Positions 10,815 through 20,468 of a stretch of DNA of 32,761 bases are shown here, in pieces (the stretch's first letter is position 1; every line of letters starts with the position of its first letter). The position numbers and the translations under genes were made by a program. The DNA comes from Nitrospirales bacterium. GTDB taxonomy: Bacteria; Nitrospirota; Nitrospiria; Nitrospirales; UBA8639. The stretch is taken from assembly GCA_007570995.1 (NCBI GenBank), contig RKSG01000062.1, positions 1 through 32,761 of the forward strand, read 5' to 3'. The notes beneath the pieces are model-generated. The model did not search any database. It had not been told where the DNA came from and was given only the letters and a program-made list of their open reading frames with translations.

Positions 10815-11482
10815 GTGACCTGGTGACCATTGCGTTGTCGAAGGGGAAACTCCTGGAGCCGACGTTGACCCTGTTTCGGAAGGCGGGATACCTTGATGCG
10901 AACTCGTCATCCCCGTCGTTTGATGATCGCAGGATGGTGTTGGAGGTGCCGGAGTCGGGTGTGTCGTTTCTGGTGATCCGAGCGACGGACGTGCCCACGT
11001 ACGTGGAATATGGCGCGGCCGACGTGGGTGTGGCGGGCAAAGATTCGTTGCTGGAGCAACAACTGGACGTGTATGAACCTCTGGATCTGCGAATCGGGTG
11101 GTGCCGGATTTGCGTGGCGGCGGTTGACGGGCCGAATCCCCGGACGCGGTTGTCGTCAAAACTTCGGGTCGCCACAAAGTATCCCAACATCACGGAACGG
11201 TACTTTAATCAGCGGGGGACGCCGGTTGAGATTATCAAGCTCTACGGGTCAATCGAATTGGCTCCGCTGGTGGGACTGGCGGACCGGATCGTGGATCTGG
11301 TCTCGACCGGGCGGACGCTGAAAGCCCATCATCTCCGGGAAACAGAACGCATTGCCGAATCCACCGCGCGTTTGATTGTGAATCGCTCCAGTTTGAAAAT
11401 GAAACATCAGATGATTGCCACGATGATCAATCGGCTCCGCGCAAGTCGTCCCGCGGTCGCGGGACACCAGGACGTCTCATGA
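10811..11482 (+). CDS. hisG: ATP phosphoribosyltransferase, short form
   Basis: 223 aa; VTIALSKGKLLEPTLTLFRKAGY, ATDVPTYVEYGAADVGVAGKDSLLE, GSIELAPLVGLADRIVDLVSTGRTLK; ATGA overlap with murA. Confidence 0.96.
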   Translation: MSDLVTIALSKGKLLEPTLTLFRKAGYLDANSSSPSFDDRRMVLEVPESGVSFLVIRATDVPTYVEYGAADVGVAGKDSLLEQQLDVYEPLDLRIGWCRICVAAVDGPNPRTRLSSKLRVATKYPNITERYFNQRGTPVEIIKLYGSIELAPLVGLADRIVDLVSTGRTLKAHHLRETERIAESTARLIVNRSSLKMKHQMIATMINRLRASRPAVAGHQDVS

Positions 11483-12762
11483 ACATTATCTTTTCGCACG
11501 AGGCACGCTATCCGAAGGTGCTGGCGGACGTCTGCAATCGGGCGGCTCGTCAGCATGCCCGGATCGAAGGTGCCGTGAAACGTATCGTGAGCGACGTGGC
11601 ACGAAACGGCGATGCCGCGATCGTCCGATACGTCAGAAAATTCGACGGGTTGTCTCTGTCACCGCAGAAGTTTCGCGTGTCCTCGCAGGAAATTCGACGG
11701 GCCTGTGCACGCGTGCCACGCAAGGATATGCAGGCCTTGAACTTTGCCGCTCGCCGCATTCGCGCGTTTCACCGCAAACAGCGAGTGGCAACCTGGGTGA
11801 TCCACGATCGGGGCGTGGCCCTTGGTCAGCTCATTACACCGTTAGAGGTCGTGGGTGTGTATGTGCCGGGCGGGACAGCGTTGTATCCTTCCACGGTGTT
11901 GATGAACGCGATCCCCGCGAAAGTCGCCGGCGTGAGACGGGTGGTCATGTGCAGTCCGACGACGTCGGGCAACGTGGATCCCTGTCTGCTGGCGGCGGCG
12001 GATATTGCCGGTGTGGATGAAGTGTACCGGATTGGCGGTGTCCATGCGATCGGGGCCCTGGCGTATGGCACCGAGCGGATTCCCCGGGCGGATAAAATCG
12101 TGGGCCCGGGCAATATGTATGTGGCGGCGGCCAAACGCATGGTGTACGGGACCGTTGACATTGACATGATCGCGGGCCCGAGTGAACTGCTGGTGATCGC
12201 CGATGCCTCCGCCAATCCGGCCCATTGCGCCGCCGATCTGCTGTGCGAGGCGGAACACGATCAGGAAGCGCGTGTCTATCTGGTGACGCCCTCGGCGTCA
12301 CTGGCCAGGAAGGTTGAACGGGAGATTCGCGCGCAATTGTCCCAGCTGACTCGTCGGCACATTGCGACACGTTCCGTGGGCCGTCATGCGGTTATTTTCG
12401 TCGTGTCGAATCTGCGGGAAGCCTTTGACGTGGCGAATGCCATCGCGCCCGAACATTTGGAAATCCTGTTACCCAGGCCGTTTGATTATGTGAAACGGAT
12501 ACGGCATGCCGGCGCGATTTTCATGGGGAGCCAGACGCCACCAGCCGTAGCGGATTACGTGGCCGGTCCCAATCACGTGTTGCCAACCGGAGGATCCGCG
12601 AGGTTTTTTTCGGCCTTGTCCGTGGACGATTATGTGAAACGCGCGAATATCGTGGCGTACAACAAGGCGCAACTCCGGGCTGTGACACCCTATGTCACAC
12701 GGTTGGCTGGCATGGAGGGATTGCAGGGGCATATCCGTTCCATGGAAAGTCGGATGTTATGA
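11479..12762 (+). CDS. hisD: Histidinol dehydrogenase
   Basis: 427 aa; VYVPGGTALYPSTVLMNAIPAKVAGV, AYGTERIPRADKIVGPGNMYVAAAKR, DMIAGPSELLVIAD; ATGA overlap with hisG. Confidence 0.97.
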   Translation: MNIIFSHEARYPKVLADVCNRAARQHARIEGAVKRIVSDVARNGDAAIVRYVRKFDGLSLSPQKFRVSSQEIRRACARVPRKDMQALNFAARRIRAFHRKQRVATWVIHDRGVALGQLITPLEVVGVYVPGGTALYPSTVLMNAIPAKVAGVRRVVMCSPTTSGNVDPCLLAAADIAGVDEVYRIGGVHAIGALAYGTERIPRADKIVGPGNMYVAAAKRMVYGTVDIDMIAGPSELLVIADASANPAHCAADLLCEAEHDQEARVYLVTPSASLARKVEREIRAQLSQLTRRHIATRSVGRHAVIFVVSNLREAFDVANAIAPEHLEILLPRPFDYVKRIRHAGAIFMGSQTPPAVADYVAGPNHVLPTGGSARFFSALSVDDYVKRANIVAYNKAQLRAVTPYVTRLAGMEGLQGHIRSMESRML

Positions 12763-13376
12763 CCGTTGCCACCCCACCCTCCCGACAACCACGGCGGTCA
12801 GACGTCGATCGGTCGACCTCTGAGACCTCCATTCAGGTGCAATGGAATCTGGACGGGACGGGTCAGCGGCGGATTGCCACCCCGGTTCCGTTTGTGAATC
12901 ACATGCTGGACGCCTTTGCGCGACATGGCTGTTTTGATCTGGTGGTCGATGCCAGAGGCGATACTCATATTGACGATCATCATACGGTGGAAGACATCGG
13001 CATTGTGTTGGGGATGGCCCTCAACGACTCACTGGGGGACAAAGCGGGGATTGGGCGGTTTGGATGGGCTGCCGTGCCCCTTGACGAAGCGCTGGCCGAA
13101 GTCGTCGTTGATTTGAGCGGACGGCCGTTTCTTGTCTATAACGTCGCGTTGCAACATCGGGACGTGAAAGGATTTGATCTCGGCCTGTTTGAAGATTTTT
13201 TTCAAGCGCTGGTGCATCATGGCGGATTGAATCTGCATATCAATGTTCGGTACGGACGCAATGCTCACCATATGCTTGAGGCCGTGTTTAAGGCATTTGC
13301 CAAAGCCCTGGATCAGGCCACTCGTCGGGACGAACGGGTGACGGGCATCCCGTCCACGAAGGGATCCCTCGCGTAA
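12759..13376 (+). CDS. hisB: Imidazoleglycerol-phosphate dehydratase (monofunctional)
   Basis: FVNHMLDAFARHGCFDL, GDTHIDDHHTVEDIGIVLG, GRNAHHMLEAVFKAFAKAL; ATGA overlap with hisD. Confidence 0.97.
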   Translation: MTVATPPSRQPRRSDVDRSTSETSIQVQWNLDGTGQRRIATPVPFVNHMLDAFARHGCFDLVVDARGDTHIDDHHTVEDIGIVLGMALNDSLGDKAGIGRFGWAAVPLDEALAEVVVDLSGRPFLVYNVALQHRDVKGFDLGLFEDFFQALVHHGGLNLHINVRYGRNAHHMLEAVFKAFAKALDQATRRDERVTGIPSTKGSLA

Positions 13377-13410
13377 TGAGGATCGCCGCCACTGGCCGGC
13401 GAAGAGAGGC

Positions 13411-14025
13411 ATGATCGCCATTCTTGATTGTGAGCTGGGGAATCTGCGAAGCGTCCAGCAGGGATTTGAAACGGTCGGGCATCACGCCGTGGTCACGCGG
13501 GACCTGCGCATGATTGATCGGGCCACCCATGTGGTGCTGCCGGGGGTGGGAGCGTTTGGGGAATGCGTGAACAACCTCCACCGGTTTGGGCTGGTTGATC
13601 CGATTCAGCGGACCATTGCACAGGGCAAGCCGTTTTTGGGGATTTGCCTGGGGTTGCAGGTTCTTTTTTCGGAAAGCGAGGAGTTTGGCGTTCACCGTGG
13701 GTTGGATATTTTCCCGGGGACGGTCAAACGATTCCCACCGGGGGCAGGGCCGTCGCTGAAGATTCCTCATATGGGGTGGAACACGATTCGGGTCAAGCAG
13801 CCCATGCCGCTCTTCAGAGGCATCGCGTCCGAGGCCCATGTGTATTTCGTCCATTCCTACTATGTGGAACCCGCGGAGGCGGATGCGATCTGCACTGAGA
13901 CGCCTTATGGGTTTCCTTTCGTGTCGAGTGTGGCCAAAGACAAGGTCTTCGCGTGCCAGTTTCATCCTGAAAAAAGTCAGAAAGTCGGGCTCCATCTGCT
14001 CAAGAATTTCGGAGACTGGTCGTGA
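13411..14025 (+). CDS. hisH: Imidazole glycerol phosphate synthase subunit HisH (glutaminase)
   Basis: MIAILDCELGNLRSVQQGFE, LPGVGAFGECV, FLGICLGLQVLF, FACQFHPEKSQKVGLHLLKNF. Confidence 0.97.
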   Translation: MIAILDCELGNLRSVQQGFETVGHHAVVTRDLRMIDRATHVVLPGVGAFGECVNNLHRFGLVDPIQRTIAQGKPFLGICLGLQVLFSESEEFGVHRGLDIFPGTVKRFPPGAGPSLKIPHMGWNTIRVKQPMPLFRGIASEAHVYFVHSYYVEPAEADAICTETPYGFPFVSSVAKDKVFACQFHPEKSQKVGLHLLKNFGDWS

Positions 14026-14777
14026 GAGCGTTCTCCGACACAGGTGGCTCCGCGAGCCGGCCACACAGGCGTTCGCTGGTTGCACTCAGCTCGCTCCTAC
14101 TGTGCGCGGGCGGTGTGGCATGTGCTCCGGACACCGTCACCGTTCGGTCGCATCCGAAATTTGCTCCTCATGCCATTACCAAAGTGGCGATTGCGCCGTT
14201 TCGGGCGTTCGAAGAGAGTCAGCGCGCCGTGAAAGGATTCGGATTCACGCCACCGTATCAGGACAGTACAGGGATTCCCCGATCGTTGGGAGGTGACGTG
14301 CTGTCAGGTTCCGACCGCGCACGTGTGACGTCCGTGTCCATCCCGGCACTCGTTCCCGAGGCGATCCGGCGCATGGTGTATTCCCGGTTGTCAGGGCGTT
14401 CCCACATTCAGGTCTGGTTGACCGATGCCGTGCCGTATGATCCACAGGAAGGCGAGAGAGCAGGGGAGTATCACGTGCAGTCCCCGGAACAGCAGCCGGC
14501 AGTGGAGACTGTCCTGGAGGGCGTGGTTCATGTGTATCATGAGCGGGAAGGTCCGCCGTTCGCCGCCATTCCGGCTGCCGTCGGGTTTGAACTGCAGTTG
14601 CATGACGTTCGGGACGGCAGCGTGTTGTGGGTGGGAAAGTATTTCGAAGAGCAGAAACCATTGACGCAGGATATCGAGGGGTTCTTCACACGGGGCGGTG
14701 TGATGGTCACTGCTGAAGAGCTCGCGCGCGATGGAGTCGTGAATGTGCTGCAGCGCCTGCCATTGGGAAAGGAGTAA
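14022..14777 (+). CDS. Hypothetical lipoprotein inside the his cluster
   Basis: GTG start overlapping the hisH stop (GTGA); N-terminal hydrophobic SLVALSSLLLCAGGVACAPD with lipobox-like Cys; no family recognised. Confidence 0.75.
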   Translation: MRAFSDTGGSASRPHRRSLVALSSLLLCAGGVACAPDTVTVRSHPKFAPHAITKVAIAPFRAFEESQRAVKGFGFTPPYQDSTGIPRSLGGDVLSGSDRARVTSVSIPALVPEAIRRMVYSRLSGRSHIQVWLTDAVPYDPQEGERAGEYHVQSPEQQPAVETVLEGVVHVYHEREGPPFAAIPAAVGFELQLHDVRDGSVLWVGKYFEEQKPLTQDIEGFFTRGGVMVTAEELARDGVVNVLQRLPLGKE

Positions 14778-14895
14778 CGAGCATTCGTCATTTCCTGCCC
14801 TCGCGCGATCTTCGACGGGGTGATTTCCGTCCACGTGTCCGTGTTAACCCTGCTAACCCCTGTCTGTCACAACCAGGATACCAGGTTGTTCCCCG

Positions 14896-15618
14896 ATGAT
14901 GGTCATTCCGGCAATCGACTTGAAAGATGGGCGGTGCGTGCGTCTCCGACAGGGCGACATGACACGGGAGACGATGTATTCACGTGACCCAACGGCTGTG
15001 GCCCGGCAATGGGAAGCCCTGGGTGCTCCGCGGTTGCACGTCGTTGATCTTGACGGCGCGGTCAACGGCGCCCCCCGTCATATGGATCTCGTATGCGTGA
15101 TGGCCCGGGCCGTGTCCATCCCGATTCAGGTGGGCGGGGGCATCCGCTCGTTGGACTCCGTCCAGGCGTATGTCTCCCGGGGAATCGAGCGGGTGGTGTT
15201 GGGAACGGCAGCACTGGAAGATCCGTCGTTGTTGGCCGAGGCATGTGAGCGCTTTCCCGATAAAATTTTCGTGGGAGTGGATGTCAAACGGGGACACGTT
15301 GCATTGCGTGGATGGACTGATCTTTCCGATGCCACACCAGGTCAGGTGTGGGCATCCTTGAGGACCTGTCCCGTTGCCGGGGTCATTATGACGGAGATCA
15401 GCCGGGATGGCATGCTGGAGGGCCCGGATGTTGCAGCACTGCGACATGCGGCGGAGGCCTGTCCCGTTCCCCTGATTGCTTCCGGCGGGATCACACGGGT
15501 GGAGGATATTCGCGCGATTAAACAGCTGGATTGCAGGATCAGCGGCGTCATTGTCGGCAAGGCGCTCTACGAAGGGACTATGGATCTTCCGTCGGCACTG
15601 GCTGAGGCTGGTGCCTGA
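14896..15618 (+). CDS. hisA: Phosphoribosylformimino-5-aminoimidazole carboxamide ribotide isomerase
   Basis: [71 protein letters not shown]. Confidence 0.97.
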   Translation: MMVIPAIDLKDGRCVRLRQGDMTRETMYSRDPTAVARQWEALGAPRLHVVDLDGAVNGAPRHMDLVCVMARAVSIPIQVGGGIRSLDSVQAYVSRGIERVVLGTAALEDPSLLAEACERFPDKIFVGVDVKRGHVALRGWTDLSDATPGQVWASLRTCPVAGVIMTEISRDGMLEGPDVAALRHAAEACPVPLIASGGITRVEDIRAIKQLDCRISGVIVGKALYEGTMDLPSALAEAGA

Positions 15619-15632
15619 GGTGCGCGCGCACG

Positions 15633-16436
15633 ATGTTGACCAAACGCATCATTCCCTGTCTGGACGTGAAGGATGGCCGTGTTGTCAAAGGCGTCGGGTT
15701 TGTGAATCTTCGTGATGCCGGTGATCCTGTCGAGATCGCGCGGAGGTATGATGACGCCGGGGCCGATGAACTGTGTTTCCTGGATATCACGGCCTCCCAT
15801 GAAAATCGCGGCACGTTGCTGGGCATTGTGTCACGGACGGCCGAGCAGGTGTTTATGCCGCTGACGGTCGGCGGCGGGATTCGGACACTCGAGGACGTTC
15901 GGCAGTTACTGAACGCTGGGGCGGATAAGGTGAGCATCAATACTGCCGCTGTCAACAACCCTGACTTCGTGACGGATGCCGCGCGTCGCTTTGGGTCTCA
16001 ATGTATCGTGGTAGCGATTGATGCGAAACGGGTTGGATCCCGTCACGCCGATCATGCGGGGGAACCTGTGCGATGGGAACTGTTCACTCACGGGGGTCGA
16101 ATACCCGCCGGGGATGATGCCATTGACTGGGCACGCCGGGTGGAAGAAAAGGGCGCCGGTGAAATTCTGTTGACTTCCATGGACCAGGACGGCGTGCGGA
16201 ATGGCTACGATCTCCCGTTGACCAGGGCGGTATCCGAAGCCGTCTCCATTCCGGTGATTGCATCCGGCGGGGCCGGCACCCTGATGCATCTCTATGAGGC
16301 CCTGGGAACGGGGAAGGCTGACGCTGTGCTCGTGGCGTCCATGTTTCATGATCGTACGTACAGCGTCGGCGAAGCGAAAATCTATCTCAAGGATCGAGGG
16401 CTTCCCGTGAGGATTGTGCATGACCATGACACCTGA
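15633..16436 (+). CDS. hisF: Imidazole glycerol phosphate synthase cyclase subunit
   Basis: [76 protein letters not shown]. Confidence 0.98.
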   Translation: MLTKRIIPCLDVKDGRVVKGVGFVNLRDAGDPVEIARRYDDAGADELCFLDITASHENRGTLLGIVSRTAEQVFMPLTVGGGIRTLEDVRQLLNAGADKVSINTAAVNNPDFVTDAARRFGSQCIVVAIDAKRVGSRHADHAGEPVRWELFTHGGRIPAGDDAIDWARRVEEKGAGEILLTSMDQDGVRNGYDLPLTRAVSEAVSIPVIASGGAGTLMHLYEALGTGKADAVLVASMFHDRTYSVGEAKIYLKDRGLPVRIVHDHDT

Positions 16437-17151
16437 ACGGGACGCTGTCTCCCGTGGCACAACAGATGAGAGGCCGGCCACTGTGACCCTGCGGTTTGAT
16501 GAACACGGACTGATACCGGCGGTTGTTCAGGACTGGCGCGACGGGGCAGTGTTGATGGTGGGCTATATGACGCAGGAGTCACTCGACCGGACGCTGCAAA
16601 CCGGCGAGGTGCATTTCTGGAGCCGTTCACGCCGGCAGCTCTGGAAAAAAGGGGAGACCTCCGGTCATACGCTGCGCTGTCGGCGCCTGTTTCTTGATTG
16701 TGACGGGGACACGCTGCTGGTCAAGGCCGAGCCCGTGGGGCCCACGTGTCATACGGAGGCGCGAACGTGTTTCTGGACGGAAGTGACGAGCCGCAGGATT
16801 GTCACATGTCAGGATGGCGAAGAGGCCAATGGAGGCATTGTTGATCAACTGTATGCTGTCGCCCTCCAGCGCAAACATCATCCGCAGGATCGTTCATATG
16901 TGTCATCGCTGATGCAGGGCGGTCCCGACCGGATTCTCAAAAAGGTCGTGGAAGAAGCCGGCGAAGTCGCGCTGGCGGTGAAGAACGAAAATCGGGAAGA
17001 GATTATCCATGAAGTGGCGGATTTGCTCTTTCATACCATTGTGGCACTGGGCCATTGTGACATTCCCATGACGTCTGTGCAGCGGGAACTTGGCAAACGG
17101 TTTGGACATTCAGGCATCAGGGAGAAGCCGTCACAAGAACGTTCCCGGTGA
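16426..17151 (+). CDS. hisIE: Bifunctional phosphoribosyl-AMP cyclohydrolase / phosphoribosyl-ATP pyrophosphatase
   Basis: HisI part: [42 protein letters not shown]; HisE part: [50 protein letters not shown]. Start 16420 or 16426 (overlapping hisF). Confidence 0.95.
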   Translation: MTPERDAVSRGTTDERPATVTLRFDEHGLIPAVVQDWRDGAVLMVGYMTQESLDRTLQTGEVHFWSRSRRQLWKKGETSGHTLRCRRLFLDCDGDTLLVKAEPVGPTCHTEARTCFWTEVTSRRIVTCQDGEEANGGIVDQLYAVALQRKHHPQDRSYVSSLMQGGPDRILKKVVEEAGEVALAVKNENREEIIHEVADLLFHTIVALGHCDIPMTSVQRELGKRFGHSGIREKPSQERSR

Positions 17152-17175
17152 ACCTCTGTGCAGGTTGCTCTCTGG

Positions 17176-17204
17176 TTGACTTGATGGTGTTTCCCTGGTA
17201 CGGT
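17176..17204 (+). promoter_or_regulatory. Candidate promoter for dnaG
   Basis: TTGACT - 17 bp - TACGGT about 80 bp upstream of dnaG; -10 is weak. Confidence 0.35.
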
Positions 17205-17286
17205 GGAAAACGCGTTGTTTTACAGTAGGTTGTGTCGTTTGTAGCTCTTGCAGACGTAGTCAGGACAAAGGCTTCGGAGGCAAGCC

Positions 17287-19140
17287 TTGGCAGTAGTTCG
17301 AGCTGGAATCCCTCCTGCGACCCTTCAACAGATCCGCGACGCCATTGACATTGTGGACGTGGTGTCACGCTACGTCACGTTGTCGAAGGTTGGTCAGAAC
17401 CATTGCGGTCTGTGTCCTTTCCACGAAGAAAAAACGCCGTCCTTTACCGTCACCTCGACGCGACAGATGTTTTACTGTTTCGGGTGTGGTGTGGGTGGCG
17501 ATGTCTTTACCTTCCTGATGCGTAAGGAAGGGTTGGGGTTCCTCGAGGCAGTCGGTGAGCTGGCCGAGCAGGGGAGGGTCACGCTTCCGCAACGGCCGTC
17601 ACGATGGGCTTCACCATCTCAATCAGGTCAGCGAAAACGGTTGGAACACCTGCATGCCCTGGCTCAGGCATGGTTTCAACGCAATCTTCACGATTCAGAG
17701 AAAGGCAAACAGGCCATGGCCTATCTTGCAGGTCGTGGTTTTGGCCCGGATATCGTGCAGGAATTTGGTCTGGGGTACGCCCCGCCTGCGTGGGATGGTC
17801 TCGCGCGCTATTTGATCGGTCAGGGGGCCTCCCTCCCCGATCTGGAGGCTTCCGGCCTTGTGGTGTCCAAAGAGACGCAGGGCATCTCGAAAGCCGACCG
17901 GCATTATGATCGTTTTCGGGGACGGGTCATGATTCCCATTGCTGACCTTCGAGCAACCGTGGTGGCATTCGGCGGCCGCGTGCTCGAAGACGGCACCCCC
18001 AAATATCTCAATTCCCCGGACACGCCGCTCTTTCACAAGGGGCGTTGCTTATATGGATTGCACAAGGCACGCGCGGCAAGCCGTCAGCTCGACTCCCTGT
18101 TTCTCGTCGAGGGATACTTTGACGTGTTGGCCCTGTCGCAGGCTGGCATTCCTCAGGTGACCGCGCCGTTGGGGACCGCGCTCACCCGCGATCATGTCAG
18201 CCTGCTTCGCCGTTTTGTCGACAAGGTTGTGCTGACCTTTGACGGTGATGTGGCGGGAATCAATGCGGCGTTACGCGCGCTGGATGTGTTTCGCGATAGC
18301 GGGATCGCGGTCACGGTCGTGGTGATGCCTTCGGGACATGATCCGGATTCGTATGTGCGTGCCCGTGGGGCGGAAGGGATTCTGGCATTGCGGGACCAGG
18401 CCCCGACGTTACTGGAGTTTGCCGTGACGCAAAGTCTGGATGGTGCGACCCACGAAACGGTTGAGGCACGGACCCGGCGCGTTGATGCCGTGCTCAGCAT
18501 CGTCGCCAAAGGCTCAAATCCCGTTGAAAAGAGCGAGCAGGTCCAGCGCATTGCTGACCGACTTGGTGTCAGACCGCAGCTGCTTCTCGACCGCTATCCG
18601 ACATTGGTCGGGCGTCAACGGAGCGTCGTGTCCCCTCGCCAGTCTGAGGCGTCAGCTTCTCCTTCCCGGATTCGGCACCACGACCAGAAAGAATTTCGTG
18701 AGGAACGTGAATGCGTCTGGTTGATGGTTCAGGACAAATTGCGCCCGGAGCATTTCAGTGCTCTACGGCCGGAAGCGTTTCAGTCTCCCCTGTATCGTCG
18801 TCTTGTGGAGACAGGCTTGCACCGTCTTAATGCCGAGGGCCGTCTCGATGTCCAGGGATTGATCGATGACACCAACACGGATGATCACTGCCGTGATGTG
18901 GTTGCAGAACTGATCGCGTCCCAAAAGGATTTTGATGATCAGGATGAGTATATTCAGGGTTGTCTGAGAGCGTTGGAGCGAAGACATTTGAGAATCCGCC
19001 TGGATGAACTGATTGGACAGCTTCGCATCGCCGAGCGCGAACGCCGAACCGATGACGTGAGCCGCCTGAATTCCCGAATAGAAGTGTTGCGTGGGGAAAA
19101 AGCCGGTTTGTCTGGTTCCACCACCAGTGCTCCGCGATAA
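17287..19140 (+). CDS. dnaG: DNA primase
   Basis: CHC2-type zinc finger (HCGLCPFHEEKTPSFTVTSTRQMFYCFGCGVGGDVFTFLM), Toprim (LFLVEGYFDVLALSQAGI, VVLTFDGDVAGINAA). TTG start with GGAGG about 8 nt upstream. Confidence 0.96.
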   Translation: MAVVRAGIPPATLQQIRDAIDIVDVVSRYVTLSKVGQNHCGLCPFHEEKTPSFTVTSTRQMFYCFGCGVGGDVFTFLMRKEGLGFLEAVGELAEQGRVTLPQRPSRWASPSQSGQRKRLEHLHALAQAWFQRNLHDSEKGKQAMAYLAGRGFGPDIVQEFGLGYAPPAWDGLARYLIGQGASLPDLEASGLVVSKETQGISKADRHYDRFRGRVMIPIADLRATVVAFGGRVLEDGTPKYLNSPDTPLFHKGRCLYGLHKARAASRQLDSLFLVEGYFDVLALSQAGIPQVTAPLGTALTRDHVSLLRRFVDKVVLTFDGDVAGINAALRALDVFRDSGIAVTVVVMPSGHDPDSYVRARGAEGILALRDQAPTLLEFAVTQSLDGATHETVEARTRRVDAVLSIVAKGSNPVEKSEQVQRIADRLGVRPQLLLDRYPTLVGRQRSVVSPRQSEASASPSRIRHHDQKEFREERECVWLMVQDKLRPEHFSALRPEAFQSPLYRRLVETGLHRLNAEGRLDVQGLIDDTNTDDHCRDVVAELIASQKDFDDQDEYIQGCLRALERRHLRIRLDELIGQLRIAERERRTDDVSRLNSRIEVLRGEKAGLSGSTTSAPR

Positions 19141-19434
19141 GGAAGGCCCATGCGGTAACCATGCTTGTCTTCAGGGCACGGAAGACATTCCAAGTGTTCG
19201 TGCAGGGGAGCAACATGGGGCGGCATGATCCTCATTTGTAGGGGGAGACGATCCTGGCCAGCCATCCCGGAGGTTGAGCCGGACTCGCGTGCGACCTCGT
19301 TTGTGACGTCCGGAGCAGGGCAACCGGCCGCAGTCATGTTCTGAAACACGGATCAGGCCACGTGCTGGTCCATCCGTGATGCCAGTGGGTACGTTGCGGA
19401 ACGGGAGAGGCGGCTGGTGTCCAACGTGCGATCA

Positions 19435-19511
19435 GGGCCCATAGCTCAGTTGGTTAGAGCGGCTGACTCATAATCAGTTGGTCCCAGGTTCAAGTCCTGG
19501 TGGGCCCACCA
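19435..19511 (+). tRNA. tRNA with CAU anticodon, probably tRNA-Ile2 (CAU, lysidine-modified)
   Basis: GGGCCCATAGCTCAGTTGGTTAGAGCGGCTGACTCATAATCAGTTGGTCCCAGGTTCAAGTCCTGGTGGGCCCACCA folds as a full cloverleaf, CCA encoded; acceptor C4-G69 and C5-G68 match known TilS/Ile2 features, but elongator Met is not excluded. Confidence 0.9.
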
Positions 19512-19591
19512 CTTTTGCTATTGTGTATCAGATGCGGTAGAATGGCCGTTCAGCTGTCCCGCCTCATCGTTGTAGACATTGGGAGGTCTTC

Positions 19592-20332
19592 TTGAATTTG
19601 CAACTTTCTCGCTTGGTGCAGCTCCAGCAGCTTGACCTCAAGTTACACGATCTTGAACAACAGCAACAACAGATTCCCCAGCGCCTTCGCGAGATGCAGG
19701 CACCGATTGACCAGGATCAGAAACGGCTGGAAGAGCTTCAGAGGTCGAGGAAGACGGTGGCGTCCGATCGGCGCCGGAGTGAACAGGACTTAAGCGATCA
19801 TGAAAGTCATCTCAAAAAAAAACAGGAACGACTCAGCGAGTTGAAAACGAATAAAGAGTATCAAGCCCATTTATTTGAAATTGAACAGGCCAGGAAGGAA
19901 AAAGATAAACTTGAGGACAAAATCCTCCAGTGCATGGAGCGTGACGAAACCATCTTGAAAGAACAGGAAGAAGTCCAGACACGGTTGCAGGCCTCGACCC
20001 GGGATATGGAGAAAGAAAAGGTTGAACTTGAGTCTCGTGGCGCGAGACTGACAGACGAGATTGCGACAGTCGAGCAACAAAAGCAAACCCTTGTGGGCAC
20101 ATTGGACAAGCGAGTCTATCATCGTTACTCCGCACTCAAATCTTCGCTGAAGCTTGTTGTGGTTGCCCAGGTTCGCGGGGGCACCTGCCTGGGATGTCAA
20201 TTACAAATTCCTCCGCAATTAGTCGCAAGTGTGAGGCGATCCGATCAACTGCTGACCTGTCCCTACTGCCATCGCATTTTGTATGCAGAAGAAGCTCTCC
20301 ACGAAGCAACCGAATCCCTGAGTACACCATAA
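19592..20332 (+). CDS. Coiled-coil plus C4-type zinc-ribbon protein (CT398-like)
   Basis: Long charged coiled-coil, then GGTCLGCQLQIPPQLVASVRRSDQLLTCPYCHRILY (CxxC...CxxC). Confidence 0.88.
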   Translation: MNLQLSRLVQLQQLDLKLHDLEQQQQQIPQRLREMQAPIDQDQKRLEELQRSRKTVASDRRRSEQDLSDHESHLKKKQERLSELKTNKEYQAHLFEIEQARKEKDKLEDKILQCMERDETILKEQEEVQTRLQASTRDMEKEKVELESRGARLTDEIATVEQQKQTLVGTLDKRVYHRYSALKSSLKLVVVAQVRGGTCLGCQLQIPPQLVASVRRSDQLLTCPYCHRILYAEEALHEATESLSTP

Positions 20333-20468
20333 CCCGGCGTGCCCGGGAAGTCCTGAAGGGCGTACAGGCCCACGTGGACGTGGCAATCTTCCAACCGTTT
20401 CCCCACAGCGTTTTTTCTGTTTTCGTGCTGTCTCTTGCGTCAGAGAGGGGGGGAGCGTACCATGTTAC

